Source: Ruegeria sp.
GTDB lineage: Bacteria; Pseudomonadota; Alphaproteobacteria; Rhodobacterales; Rhodobacteraceae
Direction of reading: 5' to 3'
DNA length: 38,491 nucleotides
NCBI RefSeq assembly: GCF_028066395.1
Contig: NZ_JALCBM010000002.1
Span: forward strand, 59,421-97,911
Position 1 is the stretch's first letter; each line of letters begins with the position of its first letter. Positions 26,610-35,561 of the stretch are shown one piece after another. Both the position numbers and the translations under genes were made by a program. Below the pieces are notes generated by a model, which was given only the letters and a program-made list of their open reading frames with translations, searched no databases and had not been told where the DNA came from.

Positions 26610-29017
26610 CCGGCCCCTGCCTGCAGGTCCTGCTGTCGCACTGGCGCACCCATCGGCTGCAACTGCTGACCCTGCTGACCGGCATCGCGCTGGCTACCGG
26701 GCTGTGGTCGGCGGTGCAGGCCATCAATGCCGAGGCGCGCGCCAGCTATGCCCGCGCCAGCGCACAACTGGCGCAAGGCCAGTTTGATGAGTTGCACGAC
26801 CCCTCCGGCCCGATCCCCCTGTCGCGCTATGTCGATCTGCGCCGTGCAGGCTGGCAGGTGGCCGCGGTTCTGCAGGGCGACCTGCGGGTCAACGGGCGCA
26901 TTCTGCGCCTGTTGGGCGTGGATATGGTCAGCTATCCCGCCCTGCCCGCCGTGACGCAGGCCGAGGAAAGTGAGACGCCCCCCGACCCTGCCGACGTATT
27001 GACCGCGCCGGGGCGATTGCTGATGCATCCCGATATGGAGCCTCTGTTCCGTGGGTCAGAAGAATATCCGCCGATCATCCTCAGCACCGCGCTGCCACCC
27101 GATCTGGTCCTGACCGATATCGGCGTGGCCGAGCGGTTGCTGAACCAGCCCGGCCTGATCTCACGTCTGGTGATCCTGCCCGAACAGCCTTCCGTCAGAC
27201 CGCCGCTGTCACAGATCGCGCCCGAGCTGGTGCGCACAGAACCTTCGGCCCGAACCGATGCGGCGCGGCTGACCGACAGTTTTCATCTGAACCTTTCGGC
27301 CTTTGGTCTGCTGTCCTTTGCCGTGGGGTTGTTCATCGTCAACGGCACCGTTGGGCTGGCCTTTGCCCAGCGGCGCGGGATGATCCGCACCCTGCGCGCG
27401 CTGGGGGTGCCGATGCGCACCCTCGTCCAGCTGATCCTGTCCGAACTGGTGCTGCTGGCCCTGATCGGCGGCGTTCTGGGCCTGATACTGGGCTATTTCC
27501 TGGCCGGAGCCCTTCTCCCCGATGTCGCCGCCACCCTGCGCGGGCTTTATGATGCCCCGGTCGAGGGGCAACTGACCCTGCGCCCGGAATGGGCACTGGC
27601 CGGGCTAGCGATGGCGGTCGGAGGTACTCTGGTCGCCAGTGGCCACGCGCTGTGGAAACTGTCCCGCATGCCTCTGCTGGCCGGGCCGGGATTGCAGGCT
27701 TGGGGCGGGGCCGCATCGCAACGCGTGGCGGGTGCGGCAGGTCTGGGTCTGCTGGGTCTGGGACTGGTCTTGCATGTCAGCGCCGATGGGCTGATCGCCG
27801 GGTTTGCCATGCTGGCCTGCCTGCTGACCGGCGCTGCTCTGGTGTTGCCGATCTTTCTGTCCACCCTGCTGAGCGCAACGGCGCGACGGGCGCGTGGACC
27901 GCTGGCGCAATGGGTCTGGGCCGATATGCGCGCGCAATTGCCCGGCTTGTCACTGGCATTGATGGCCCTGCTGCTGGCGCTGGCGGCAAATGTCGGCGTC
28001 GGCACCATGGTGTCGAGTTTTCGGCTGACCTTCACCGGCTGGCTCGATCAGCGGCTGGCCTCGGAACTCTATGTCACCGCGCGGGATGACGAACAGGGCT
28101 CGCAGATCGCCGCGTGGCTTGCCCCACAGGTCGACGCCGTGCTGCCGATCCGCAGTACCGAGATGACCCATGAGACGGGGCCGTTGTTCCTTTATGGTGT
28201 GGTCGATGACGAGACCTATCGCCAGAAATGGCCCCTGATCGCCCGCAGCCCCGGCGCGTGGGACATGGTGATGAGCGGCGACGCGATCCTGATCAACGAA
28301 CAACTCGCCCGCCGCGCCGATCTGTGGCCCGGAGACAGCCTGACCCTGACCCCGGACCAGACCCTGACCATCGCGGGCGTCTATTCCGACTATGGCAACC
28401 CGACCGGGCAGGCCATCGTCGCCATGCCGCTGTTCCAGACCATCGCCCCCAACAGTTCCGCCCGGCGATTTGGTATCCGGGTGGCGCCCGAGCGCGCCGC
28501 CGATCTGGCGCAGGCCATGCGCGATCAGTTCGACCTGCCGCCCCGGGCCGTCACCCCGCAAGGCGCGATGAAGGCGCAGTCACTGGCGATATTCGACAAG
28601 ACCTTTGTAGTCACCTCGGCGCTGAACGTGCTGACACTTGGGGTGGCGGGGTTCGCGATCCTGACCAGCCTGCTGACGCTCTGGACCCAGCGCCTGCCGC
28701 AGGTTGCACCGGTCTGGGCGCTGGGCCTGACAAGGGCGGAACTGGCGCGGCTGGAACTGTTGCGCAGTGTCCTGCTGGCCGCGCTGACCGCTTGTCTGGC
28801 CTTGCCGCTGGGGCTGGTGCTGGCCTGGGTGTTGCTGGCGGTGATCAACGTGCAGGCCTTTGGCTGGCGGTTGCCCATGTTCCTGTTCCCCGCCGACTGG
28901 CTGCGCCTGTTCGCGCTGACCCTGCTGGCCGCCGCCCTTGCTGCCGCCCTGCCCGCCTGGCGGCTGCTGCGCATAAGACCGGCGGATTTGCTGAGGGTAT
29001 TTGCCAATGAACGTTAG
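26606..29017 (+). CDS. FtsX-family ABC transporter permease
   Basis: This 803-residue permease has two FtsX-type halves, as expected for a permease working with a LolD/MacB-type ATPase. One helix is near the N-terminus (LQLLTLLTGIALATGLWSAV), a large periplasmic region follows, then helices around residues 225-320, a second copy with helices from about 370-475, another periplasmic region, and C-terminal helices. Such permeases transfer mechanical force to periplasmic lipoproteins or substrates rather than forming a classical pore. The start ATG 26606 overlaps the ATPase stop, and the end overlaps the AttH-like gene by 11 nt. The substrate is unknown. Confidence 0.9.
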   Translation: MTGPCLQVLLSHWRTHRLQLLTLLTGIALATGLWSAVQAINAEARASYARASAQLAQGQFDELHDPSGPIPLSRYVDLRRAGWQVAAVLQGDLRVNGRILRLLGVDMVSYPALPAVTQAEESETPPDPADVLTAPGRLLMHPDMEPLFRGSEEYPPIILSTALPPDLVLTDIGVAERLLNQPGLISRLVILPEQPSVRPPLSQIAPELVRTEPSARTDAARLTDSFHLNLSAFGLLSFAVGLFIVNGTVGLAFAQRRGMIRTLRALGVPMRTLVQLILSELVLLALIGGVLGLILGYFLAGALLPDVAATLRGLYDAPVEGQLTLRPEWALAGLAMAVGGTLVASGHALWKLSRMPLLAGPGLQAWGGAASQRVAGAAGLGLLGLGLVLHVSADGLIAGFAMLACLLTGAALVLPIFLSTLLSATARRARGPLAQWVWADMRAQLPGLSLALMALLLALAANVGVGTMVSSFRLTFTGWLDQRLASELYVTARDDEQGSQIAAWLAPQVDAVLPIRSTEMTHETGPLFLYGVVDDETYRQKWPLIARSPGAWDMVMSGDAILINEQLARRADLWPGDSLTLTPDQTLTIAGVYSDYGNPTGQAIVAMPLFQTIAPNSSARRFGIRVAPERAADLAQAMRDQFDLPPRAVTPQGAMKAQSLAIFDKTFVVTSALNVLTLGVAGFAILTSLLTLWTQRLPQVAPVWALGLTRAELARLELLRSVLLAALTACLALPLGLVLAWVLLAVINVQAFGWRLPMFLFPADWLRLFALTLLAAALAAALPAWRLLRIRPADLLRVFANER

Positions 29018-30041
29018 GCTATTCGTGCTCCTTCTCTGGCTGCCCTGCGCCGCATGGGCGCAAGGCTACGCCGGGCTGGGTGGCAGTGCCGAGGGCTTTG
29101 AGGTGCCACACCCCGGTCACCAATTCGATTTCCCCCGCGATCACGGGCCGCATCCGTCCTACCGGATCGAATGGTGGTACCTGACCGCCAATCTTAAAGG
29201 CGAAGACGGGCGCGACTACGGCATCCAATGGACCCTGTTCCGATCCGCCCTGAAACCTGCCGAGGCCGAAGGTTGGCAAAGCCCGCAGCTGTGGATGGGT
29301 CACGCCGCTGTCACCACGCCCGACGCGCATTACTTTGCCGAGCGCCTGTCACGCGGCGGCATCGGACAGGCCGGGGTCACAGCACAGCCCTTCGCGGCCT
29401 GGATCGACGAATGGCACATGCGCGGCGCGGATATGGACAGCCTGCACCTGACCGCAAACGGGGCGGAGTTTGGCTATGACCTGTCCCTGCAAGCCAACGG
29501 TCCCTTGGTGTTTCACGGGCAGGATGGTTATTCGGTGAAATCCGCCGACGGACAGGCCAGCCACTATTATTCGCAACCATTTTATCAGGTGCGGGGCACC
29601 CTGCGCCTGCCGGATGGAGATATCGCCGTCACCGGGCAAGGCTGGCTGGACCGCGAATGGTCCTCGCAACCACTGGCCGCAGATCAGAGCGGGTGGGACT
29701 GGTTTTCGCTCAGCTTCGATGATGGAGACAAGTTGATGGCCTTCCGCCTGCGCGGCGCGCGGGGGGATTTCACCGCCGCCACGTGGATCGGCGCGGATGG
29801 GCAGACCACCGCCCTGCCCGATGGCGTGGTGCAGGTCACGGCGCTGCAAACCGCCCGGGTCGCGGATCGCGACGTGCCGGTGACATGGCGCGTGGCGCTG
29901 CCGGATCGGGATCTGGATGTCGAGGTCTCGGCCCTGACGCCCAAGGCATGGATGGGCACGCGGTTCGAGTATTGGGAAGGCCCGGTGCGCGTCACCGGCA
30001 GCCATCCCGGCAAGGGCTATCTGGAAATGACCGGGTATTGA
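29007..30041 (+). CDS. AttH/CrtC lipocalin-like secreted protein
   Basis: This 344-residue protein belongs to the AttH/carotenoid 1,2-hydratase-like lipocalin family. A signal peptide (MNVRLFVLLLWLPCAAWAQ) sends it to the periplasm. Family features include the YRIEWWYLTANL start of the fold, GIQWTLFR, and GQGWLDREWSSQPL. A true carotenoid hydratase role is unlikely because no carotenoid genes are present. It is translationally coupled to the ABC permease (11-nt overlap; GAGGG nine nucleotides before ATG 29007), so it probably works with that transporter, as attH does with attEFG in other bacteria. A hairpin overlaps its stop codon. Confidence 0.88.
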   Translation: MNVRLFVLLLWLPCAAWAQGYAGLGGSAEGFEVPHPGHQFDFPRDHGPHPSYRIEWWYLTANLKGEDGRDYGIQWTLFRSALKPAEAEGWQSPQLWMGHAAVTTPDAHYFAERLSRGGIGQAGVTAQPFAAWIDEWHMRGADMDSLHLTANGAEFGYDLSLQANGPLVFHGQDGYSVKSADGQASHYYSQPFYQVRGTLRLPDGDIAVTGQGWLDREWSSQPLAADQSGWDWFSLSFDDGDKLMAFRLRGARGDFTAATWIGADGQTTALPDGVVQVTALQTARVADRDVPVTWRVALPDRDLDVEVSALTPKAWMGTRFEYWEGPVRVTGSHPGKGYLEMTGY

Positions 30042-30062
30042 GGGGGCGCAACGGCCCCCTCA
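30039..30062. terminator. Bidirectional terminator hairpin, attH-like/usp
   Basis: TGAGGGGGC (30039-30047) and GCCCCCTCA (30054-30062) form a perfect 9-bp stem with a 6-nt loop, overlapping the AttH-like TGA and ending 3 nt before the usp stop on the other strand. No strong U tract is seen; the convergent position supports termination for both genes. Confidence 0.6.
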
Positions 30063-30065
30063 GAC

Positions 30066-30497
30066 CTACCGGACCACGTAGACCGAGACCGTCGAATGCC
30101 GCACCACCCGTGCTGCATTCGGACCCAGCAGATAATCCTTGAGGTCGGGCCGATGCGCGCCGATCACGATCAGATCGCTGCCAGCCGACTGCGCCGTATG
30201 CAGAATCTCCTGATAGGCGGTGCCGGTGGCCACAACATGGCGGACTTTGGCATTTCGGTCCGTCCCCAGAACAGAATCCCCCAGCGATTCAAGCGCTTTG
30301 TGGGCGGTTTCGACGGCCTGCGCGTGATGCTCGGGCTCGAAGAAATTGCTGACGAAGGATTCGCCGTAATCGGGCAACACCGTGACCACATCCAGTTGCG
30401 CACCATCCAGATCGGCCAGGCGCGCGGCTTGCCGCAGCACCTCGGCATCGGTTTCGGGTTTGCCGGCGTCAACAGCACACAGAACAGACTTTATCAT
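30066..30497 (-). CDS. Universal stress protein coupled to TRAP transporter
   Basis: This 143-residue UspA-family protein (MIKSVLCAVDAG start) has the alpha/beta fold and the C-terminal nucleotide segment GAHRPDLKDYLLGPNAARVVRH. The usual GxxGxxxxxxxxxG(S/T) is altered: the second Gly is Arg and the final GS is GP, as in USPs tied to TRAP transporters. Such a protein (TeaD) is known to bind ATP and limit ectoine uptake by TeaABC in Halomonas. Here it overlaps the TRAP permease stop by 4 nt (ATGA), so the two are made together and a regulatory role on the transporter is a fair inference. The fold is certain, the role not shown. Confidence 0.9.
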   Translation of the reverse strand: MIKSVLCAVDAGKPETDAEVLRQAARLADLDGAQLDVVTVLPDYGESFVSNFFEPEHHAQAVETAHKALESLGDSVLGTDRNAKVRHVVATGTAYQEILHTAQSAGSDLIVIGAHRPDLKDYLLGPNAARVVRHSTVSVYVVR

Positions 30498-33103
30498 GCG
30501 GGCACCTCTTGTCTGGCGGCACGGCCGCGTTGCAGGAAGGCGATCAGACCCAACAGGATCAGCGCCGGGATAAAGATCAACTGCTGCGGCGGTTGGCTGG
30601 ACGGCAGGCTGACCGAGGTCAGACGCACAGCCTCATCCCCGTAATAGTCGAAGATATCCAGCTCATCCGCGACCGGCGTGCCGAACAGTGGCTCCTCCAG
30701 CTTGATCAGCCCATCCTCGGGGATCAGCAGCAGGCCCATCGCCTCGACCTTTGCGGCGCCGCCGTCTTCATCACCGACCGTGACCACGACGGTGGTATCG
30801 ACCATCTCCAGCGTGTCGAAATCGGGTCCGGCCACGATCAATCGCACCTCGGTCCCCGGTGGGGTCTGGCCAATGGTTTCCTCAAAGGCCGCCGGATCAA
30901 CCGAACTGTAGGGCGGCACAAGCCGGTCCATGAAGAAGTCGGGCCGGAACAGGGCAAAGGCCACGAAGATCAGCGCGACGCTTTCGTAGATACGGCTGTG
31001 GGTGACGAAGTAACCCATCGTTCCGGCGGTGAAGACCAGAATGGCAATCGTGGCCGAGATCGCGACGATAATCCCTTCGACCCATGTCACATCAATCAGC
31101 AGCAGATCGGTGTTGAAGATGAACACGAAGGGCAGCGCCACGGTACGCAAGCTATAGAAGAACGCCGTGAACCCGGTTCGGATCGCATCCCCGCCCGACA
31201 CGGCGGCAGCGGCGAAACTCGCCAAACCCACCGGAGGGGTCACGTCAGCCATGATGCCAAAGTAGAAGACGAACAGATGCACCGCGATCAACGGCACGAT
31301 CAACCCGCTTTGCGCGCCCAGTTCCACGACCACACCAGCCATCAGAGAGCTGACAACGATATAGTTCGCCGTGGTCGGCAGGCCCATGCCAAGGATCAGG
31401 CTGAGAATACCCACCATCACCAGCATCAGGATCAGATTGCCGCCCGACAGGAACTCGACCAGATCGGCCATCACCTGCCCCACTCCGGTCAACGTCACGG
31501 TGCCCACGATCACACCCGCCGTGGCCGTGGCTAAGGCGATCCCGATCATGTTGCGCGCGCCGTCGATCAGGCCCTGCCACAGGTCGGCAACGCCGTCGAT
31601 GAAGCTGTTGTAAACGTGGCTCTCACCCCGGAACATCGCCTTCAGTGGCTTCTGCGTCAGCAGGATCACGAACAGCAACGCGGTGGCCCAGAAGGCCGAC
31701 AGGCCGGGCGATTTCTGTTCGATCATCAGGAAGTAGACCAGAACGATGATCGGCAGCAGATAGTGCAGACCGGCCTTGTAGATATCGGCGATGACCGGCA
31801 GCGACACCTCTTTGGCGTTGGGATCATCGGGTTCCAGATCCGGCACCTGAGCGGCCAGATACAGCAGGCCCACATAGATCGCGCAGATGATCAGGCTGAG
31901 GATCATACCGGCAGAGGATGGCGCCCAGCTGGTCACCGCCTCGACCGGGAATTGCGAGCCATAGCAGAGCCCCGCAAAGACGAGGAAGAAGGACAGCATC
32001 CCCACAACCGTCCGCGCCAGATGCACGTCGCGGTCACCCAGCGTGGGCATGTTCCGCTTCACCGCCTCAAGATGCACGATATAGACCAGCGCGATGTAGG
32101 AAATCGCGGCGGGCAGGAAGGCGTGGGTGATGACCTCGACATAAGAAATGCCGACATATTCCACCATCAGGAAGGCCGCAGCCCCCATCACCGGCGGCAT
32201 GATCTGGCCGTTCACGGAACTGGCAACCTCAACCGAGCCCGCCTGTTCACTGCTGAACCCGACGCGTTTCATCAGCGGGATGGTGAACGTGCCAGTGGTC
32301 ACAACGTTGGCGATGGACGAGCCCGAGATCAGGCCAGTCGCAGCCGAACCGACAACGGCGGCCTTGGCGGGGCCACCGCGCAGGTGACCCAGCGCGCCGA
32401 ACGCCATCTTGATGAAGTAGTTCCCTGCCCCGGCCTTATCCAGCAAGGCCCCGAACAGCACGAACAGGAACACGAATTTCGTGGAAACACCCAGGGCGAT
32501 GCCAAACACACCCTCGGACGTGATCCACATGTGGCTCATGGCCTTCTTCAGGCTCGCGCCTTTCCAGCGGATTACCTCAGGCACCCATTCGGATGAGCCG
32601 AAGAACACATAAGCCAAGAATATCGTCGCGATGATCGCCATCGCCGGCCCAAGCGCGCGACGTGCGGCCTCGAATAGCAGCAGCAGACCGACCAGAGCCA
32701 CCCATTTGTCAGTGTCATCGGCCAGACCGCCCGCATCAACGATCTTGGTGTAGAAGAAATAGCCGTAAAGGGCGACAAAGGCCCCCAGCAGCCCCATGAT
32801 CCAGTCCTGAACCGGGATATAATCCCGCGGGCTGGTCTTCAGCGCCGGATAGGCTGCAAAGGCCAGAAACAGCGCAAAGGCCAGATGAAACTGCCGTGCG
32901 TTGTTCACCACGCTGCCGGGCAGTACGTAATTGGCCAGCGGCGAGGCCAGAACCACCTGAAAAATCGACCAGATCGCCGCGACGATGGCCAGAAAAATAC
33001 CAACATTACCGACCGGATTGCGCCCACCCGCATCGGATGAGGCAACAAGCTCTTGCAGCTCTTCTTCGGATAACGGTCGGTTGGATTGTGTCTCGGAACT
33101 CAT
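30494..33103 (-). CDS. TRAP transporter fused 4TM/12TM permease
   Basis: This 869-residue inner-membrane protein is the fused small (DctQ-like) and large (DctM-like) subunit of a TAXI-type TRAP transporter, driven by an ion gradient. Several N-terminal helices, including VGIFLAIVAAIWSIFQVVLA, are followed by the DctM-like part with GSAATGLISGSSIANVVTTGTFTIPLM and GMGLPTTANYIVVSS. The last 150 or so residues resemble the DUF3394 extension common in these fusions. ATG 33103 (MSSETQSN) has GGGGAGAG upstream. It lies 99 nt after the TAXI binding-protein gene, behind a hairpin, and overlaps the usp gene by 4 nt. The substrate is unknown; TAXI systems often take up dicarboxylates or amino acids. 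Confidence 0.93.
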   Translation of the reverse strand: MSSETQSNRPLSEEELQELVASSDAGGRNPVGNVGIFLAIVAAIWSIFQVVLASPLANYVLPGSVVNNARQFHLAFALFLAFAAYPALKTSPRDYIPVQDWIMGLLGAFVALYGYFFYTKIVDAGGLADDTDKWVALVGLLLLFEAARRALGPAMAIIATIFLAYVFFGSSEWVPEVIRWKGASLKKAMSHMWITSEGVFGIALGVSTKFVFLFVLFGALLDKAGAGNYFIKMAFGALGHLRGGPAKAAVVGSAATGLISGSSIANVVTTGTFTIPLMKRVGFSSEQAGSVEVASSVNGQIMPPVMGAAAFLMVEYVGISYVEVITHAFLPAAISYIALVYIVHLEAVKRNMPTLGDRDVHLARTVVGMLSFFLVFAGLCYGSQFPVEAVTSWAPSSAGMILSLIICAIYVGLLYLAAQVPDLEPDDPNAKEVSLPVIADIYKAGLHYLLPIIVLVYFLMIEQKSPGLSAFWATALLFVILLTQKPLKAMFRGESHVYNSFIDGVADLWQGLIDGARNMIGIALATATAGVIVGTVTLTGVGQVMADLVEFLSGGNLILMLVMVGILSLILGMGLPTTANYIVVSSLMAGVVVELGAQSGLIVPLIAVHLFVFYFGIMADVTPPVGLASFAAAAVSGGDAIRTGFTAFFYSLRTVALPFVFIFNTDLLLIDVTWVEGIIVAISATIAILVFTAGTMGYFVTHSRIYESVALIFVAFALFRPDFFMDRLVPPYSSVDPAAFEETIGQTPPGTEVRLIVAGPDFDTLEMVDTTVVVTVGDEDGGAAKVEAMGLLLIPEDGLIKLEEPLFGTPVADELDIFDYYGDEAVRLTSVSLPSSQPPQQLIFIPALILLGLIAFLQRGRAARQEVPA

Positions 33104-33165
33104 GCAAATCTCTCCCCGTCGCGGCCTTTTCCGGCCTGCTGAACCACCCGTTTTCCGGGCTTGAT

Positions 33166-33190
33166 GCAAGGCGCCCCGGGGGCGCCCTGC
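33166..33190 (-). terminator. Attenuating hairpin between TAXI and TRAP genes
   Basis: GGCGCC (33170-33175) and GGCGCC (33181-33186) pair, extended by GCA/TGC at the ends, 12 nt after the binding-protein stop. No U tract follows. Such a hairpin could stabilise the upstream message or cut read-through, so more binding protein than permease is made. Confidence 0.5.
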
Positions 33191-33202
33191 TTTAGGTCTG
33201 GC

Positions 33203-34171
33203 TTACTGAATCCAGCCTTTTTCTTTGTAGTATTTCTCGGCGCCCGGATGCAGCGGGGCCGACAGGCCGTCCGCAATCATCTCTTCAGGCTTGAGGTTGG
33301 CGAATGCCGGGTGCAGCTTTTTGAAGTCGTCGAAGTTCTCAAAAACCGAGCTGACAACCGCATAAACCGCGTCCTCCGACACATCAGCCGAGGTCACGAA
33401 GGTCGCGCCCACACCAAATGTCGCCGTGTCACCGTCCGACCCGCGATACATGCCGCCGGGGATGGTCGCGGTACGGTAGAACGAGTTGTCGCCCACCAGC
33501 TTGTCGACCGCATCACCGCTGACATTCACCAGAACCGAGTCACATGCGGTGGTCGCTTCCTGAATCGAGCCCGAGGGGTGACCCACGGTATAGACCATCG
33601 CGTCGATCTGGTTGTCGCACAGAGCCGCCGACTGCTCAGCCGCTTTCAACTCGGTCGCCAGTTCGAAATCGTCAGTGGTCCAACCCATTTCGCCCAGCAG
33701 AACCTCCATGGTGCCGCGCTGACCGGACCCGGGGTTACCGATATTGACGCGCTTGCCTTTCAGGTCCTCGAAATTGGCAATGCCGGAATCGGCACGGGCC
33801 ACAACGGTGAAGGGTTCCGGGTGGACCGAGAACACCGCACGCAGGTTCTCAAACGGCCCGGCGTCTTCGAATTTCGAGCTGCCGTTATAGGCATGGTACT
33901 GCCAGTCGGACTGCGCCACACCAAACTCCAGCTCGCCTTCGCGAATGGTGTTGATGTTGTAGACCGAACCACCGGTCGATTCGACCGAGCAGCGCACGCC
34001 ATGTTCCTTGCGCCCCTTGTTCACCAGACGGCAGATCGCTCCGCCGGTCGGATAGTAAACGCCGGTCACGCCGCCGGTGCCGATGGTGATGAACTCTTCG
34101 GCATAAGCTGCCGGAGCCATCATGGCAGCGGTCACAAACGCGCCGAGGCTAAGCTTGCTGCTGTTTTTCAT
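33203..34171 (-). CDS. TAXI-family TRAP substrate-binding protein
   Basis: This 322-residue periplasmic binding protein starts with a signal peptide ([26 protein letters not shown], cleavage after about residue 24). The family core begins [34 protein letters not shown], and [21 protein letters not shown] matches the TAXI ligand-binding region. ATG 34171 has GGGAG upstream; the longer frame to 34327 has no start site. It is the first gene of the TAXI-permease-USP row. The leader of about 580 nt upstream is described separately. The ligand cannot be predicted; glutamate/glutamine and dicarboxylates are known for relatives. Confidence 0.93.
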   Translation of the reverse strand: MKNSSKLSLGAFVTAAMMAPAAYAEEFITIGTGGVTGVYYPTGGAICRLVNKGRKEHGVRCSVESTGGSVYNINTIREGELEFGVAQSDWQYHAYNGSSKFEDAGPFENLRAVFSVHPEPFTVVARADSGIANFEDLKGKRVNIGNPGSGQRGTMEVLLGEMGWTTDDFELATELKAAEQSAALCDNQIDAMVYTVGHPSGSIQEATTACDSVLVNVSGDAVDKLVGDNSFYRTATIPGGMYRGSDGDTATFGVGATFVTSADVSEDAVYAVVSSVFENFDDFKKLHPAFANLKPEEMIADGLSAPLHPGAEKYYKEKGWIQ

Positions 34172-34430
34172 TAAATTACTCCCGTTTTTTGTTTTGTGGG
34201 TGGAAAACGACAATTCCCCCGGCCCTGAAGGCCGTGCCGAAAACCAGACCGGCCCGTCCTGCGACAGGTGGCGATCTGCGAATTTTCCATAATCTCCCAA
34301 CGGCCTTGAGGTTTCATTCAGATACATCGAATGTCAAGACCAGCGCCGCGCCGGATTACCCAAAGCCTCAGATTTGACGCGGGATGCAAAACTTTCCCCG
34401 CTGACGCGCCATGCATGCCCAAATTTTGTT

Positions 34431-34440
34431 CAAACGTTTG
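34431..34440. promoter_or_regulatory. Palindrome CAAACGTTTG, LacI-type operator candidate
   Basis: A perfect 10-bp palindrome with central CG, the form common to LacI/GalR-family operators. It lies 260 nt upstream of the TAXI gene start. No LacI-family gene is in the window, so function is only possible. Confidence 0.3.
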
Positions 34441-34470
34441 GTAGTGGCGTAAAGGATTGAAATTTCAACA

Positions 34471-34590
34471 TCATCCACGCGCGATTCGGCGACGCCTGCG
34501 CGATTTCAGCCATTGATTCACCGGCCGTTCGTAGAACAGATAGATGGCCACCAACGCGGGCGCAATTGCCCGCAGGTATTGAAACCTCAT
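34471..34590 (-). pseudogene. Probable acyltransferase-3 remnant
   Basis: A 39-residue frame starts MRFQYLRAIA, which resembles the N-terminus of acyltransferase-3 (OafA/ExoZ-like) membrane proteins. It continues ALVAIYLFYERPVNQWLKSRRRR, which resembles their C-terminus, where a YxxxERPVNxWL element precedes a basic tail. About 300 residues expected between them are absent, so it reads as an internal deletion that joined both ends in frame. There is no Shine-Dalgarno before ATG 34590. A short real membrane peptide is the alternative. The match is by eye and needs a search. Confidence 0.42.
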
Positions 34591-34752
34591 GAAATACGAC
34601 AATGGGCCGCGAGGGTAACAATCCTCAGAAACAAACACTGCAACTTTGCCATAAGGCGCAGAACCGACCAAGTTCAGCCATGGAAAAGGCTGCACTCCGT
34701 CCAGTCGCAGCAAACAGATCGGTCTTCACACAATGCAACGGTGTCAGGATTG

Positions 34753-34838
34753 TGGTGCCCAAGGAGAGACTCGAACTCTCACGCCCGTGAAGGCGGGGGA
34801 TTTTGAATCCCCTGCGTCTACCATTCCGCCACTTGGGC
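34753..34838 (-). tRNA. tRNA-Leu (anticodon CAA)
   Basis: The minus strand gives an 86-nt class II tRNA: acceptor GCCCAAG/CTTGGGC with encoded CCA, anticodon stem GGGGA/TCCCC around loop TTCAAAA (anticodon CAA), a long variable arm, and T arm GAGAGTTCGAGTCTCTC. Confidence 0.95.
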
Positions 34839-34982
34839 CACGCCTTTGGATTAGCGCCCTGTTCCCCGAAGGTCCAGAGGCAAAAAACATCCCAGCCTGC
34901 GAATGTTTTGACAACCATGCTTGACGGTGGATCGGGCGCGTGGTTTGGCTGATCCGGCCCAAGAACTGGAAATGAACGCCTC

Positions 34983-35561
34983 ATGCTGCAATCCCTTTAC
35001 AACTGGACCATCCGTCTGGCGGATCACCCGCGTGCCCTGTGGGCGCTGGCCGTGGTCGCCTTTGTGGAAAGCTCGTTCTTTCCGATCCCGCCGGATGTGC
35101 TGATGATCCCGATGATTCTGGCCCGCCCCTCGCGCGCGTGGCTGATTGCCTCGGTGGCGCTGGTGGCCTCGGTGCTGGGCGGGTTGCTTGGCTATGCGAT
35201 CGGAGCCTTCTTTTACGACAGCATCGGCCAGCCAGTGCTGGAGGCGATGGGCAAGGCCCATGCGATGGAGGAATTCAACACCCGCTTCAACGATTTCGGC
35301 TTCTGGGCCGTGCTGGGCGCCGGTGTGACCCCCTTCCCCTATAAGGTCATCACCATCATGTCCGGTTGGACGGGGATGCCGTTGGGCACGTTCATCGCGA
35401 CCTCGATCCTGGCCCGCGCTTTGCGGTTCTTCCTGGTGGCCGGGCTGCTTTGGAAATTCGGCGAACCGATCCGCGACTTTATCGAAAAGCGGTTGGGGCT
35501 GATGTTCACCCTGTTCATCATCCTGCTGTTTGGCGGGTTTTTCGCAGTGCGATACCTATGA
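34983..35561 (+). CDS. YqaA/DedA-family membrane protein
   Basis: This 192-residue inner-membrane protein is of the YqaA branch of the DedA/SNARE-associated superfamily, whose members include lipid scramblases and envelope homeostasis factors. It has about five hydrophobic segments, the motif FVESSFFPIPPDVLMIPM near residue 26, and GAGVTPFPYKVITIMSGW near residue 112. The conserved acidic and proline positions of the re-entrant loops are present. ATG 34983 starts after a weak GGAA. The stop overlaps the dsbB start (ATGA), so both are made together. The role is inferred from family only. Confidence 0.88.
   Translation: MLQSLYNWTIRLADHPRALWALAVVAFVESSFFPIPPDVLMIPMILARPSRAWLIASVALVASVLGGLLGYAIGAFFYDSIGQPVLEAMGKAHAMEEFNTRFNDFGFWAVLGAGVTPFPYKVITIMSGWTGMPLGTFIATSILARALRFFLVAGLLWKFGEPIRDFIEKRLGLMFTLFIILLFGGFFAVRYL

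Larger units (their letters stand above)
34172..34752. other. Gene-poor gap between TAXI gene and tRNA-Leu
   Basis: These 581 nt contain no convincing intact gene. The left third must hold the TAXI promoter, with a 10-bp palindrome CAAACGTTTG at 34431-34440. A minus-strand stretch at 34471-34590 reads like the two ends of an acyltransferase and is listed separately. The rest, up to the tRNA 3' end, shows nothing recognisable. Confidence 0.6.

Noticed and set aside
31616-32596. 326-codon plus-strand frame opposite the TRAP permease
   Set aside because: Antisense to a certain membrane protein; no motif.
34602-34790. Small plus-strand frame before and through tRNA-Leu
   Set aside because: It runs into the tRNA gene, has no ribosome site and no recognisable feature.
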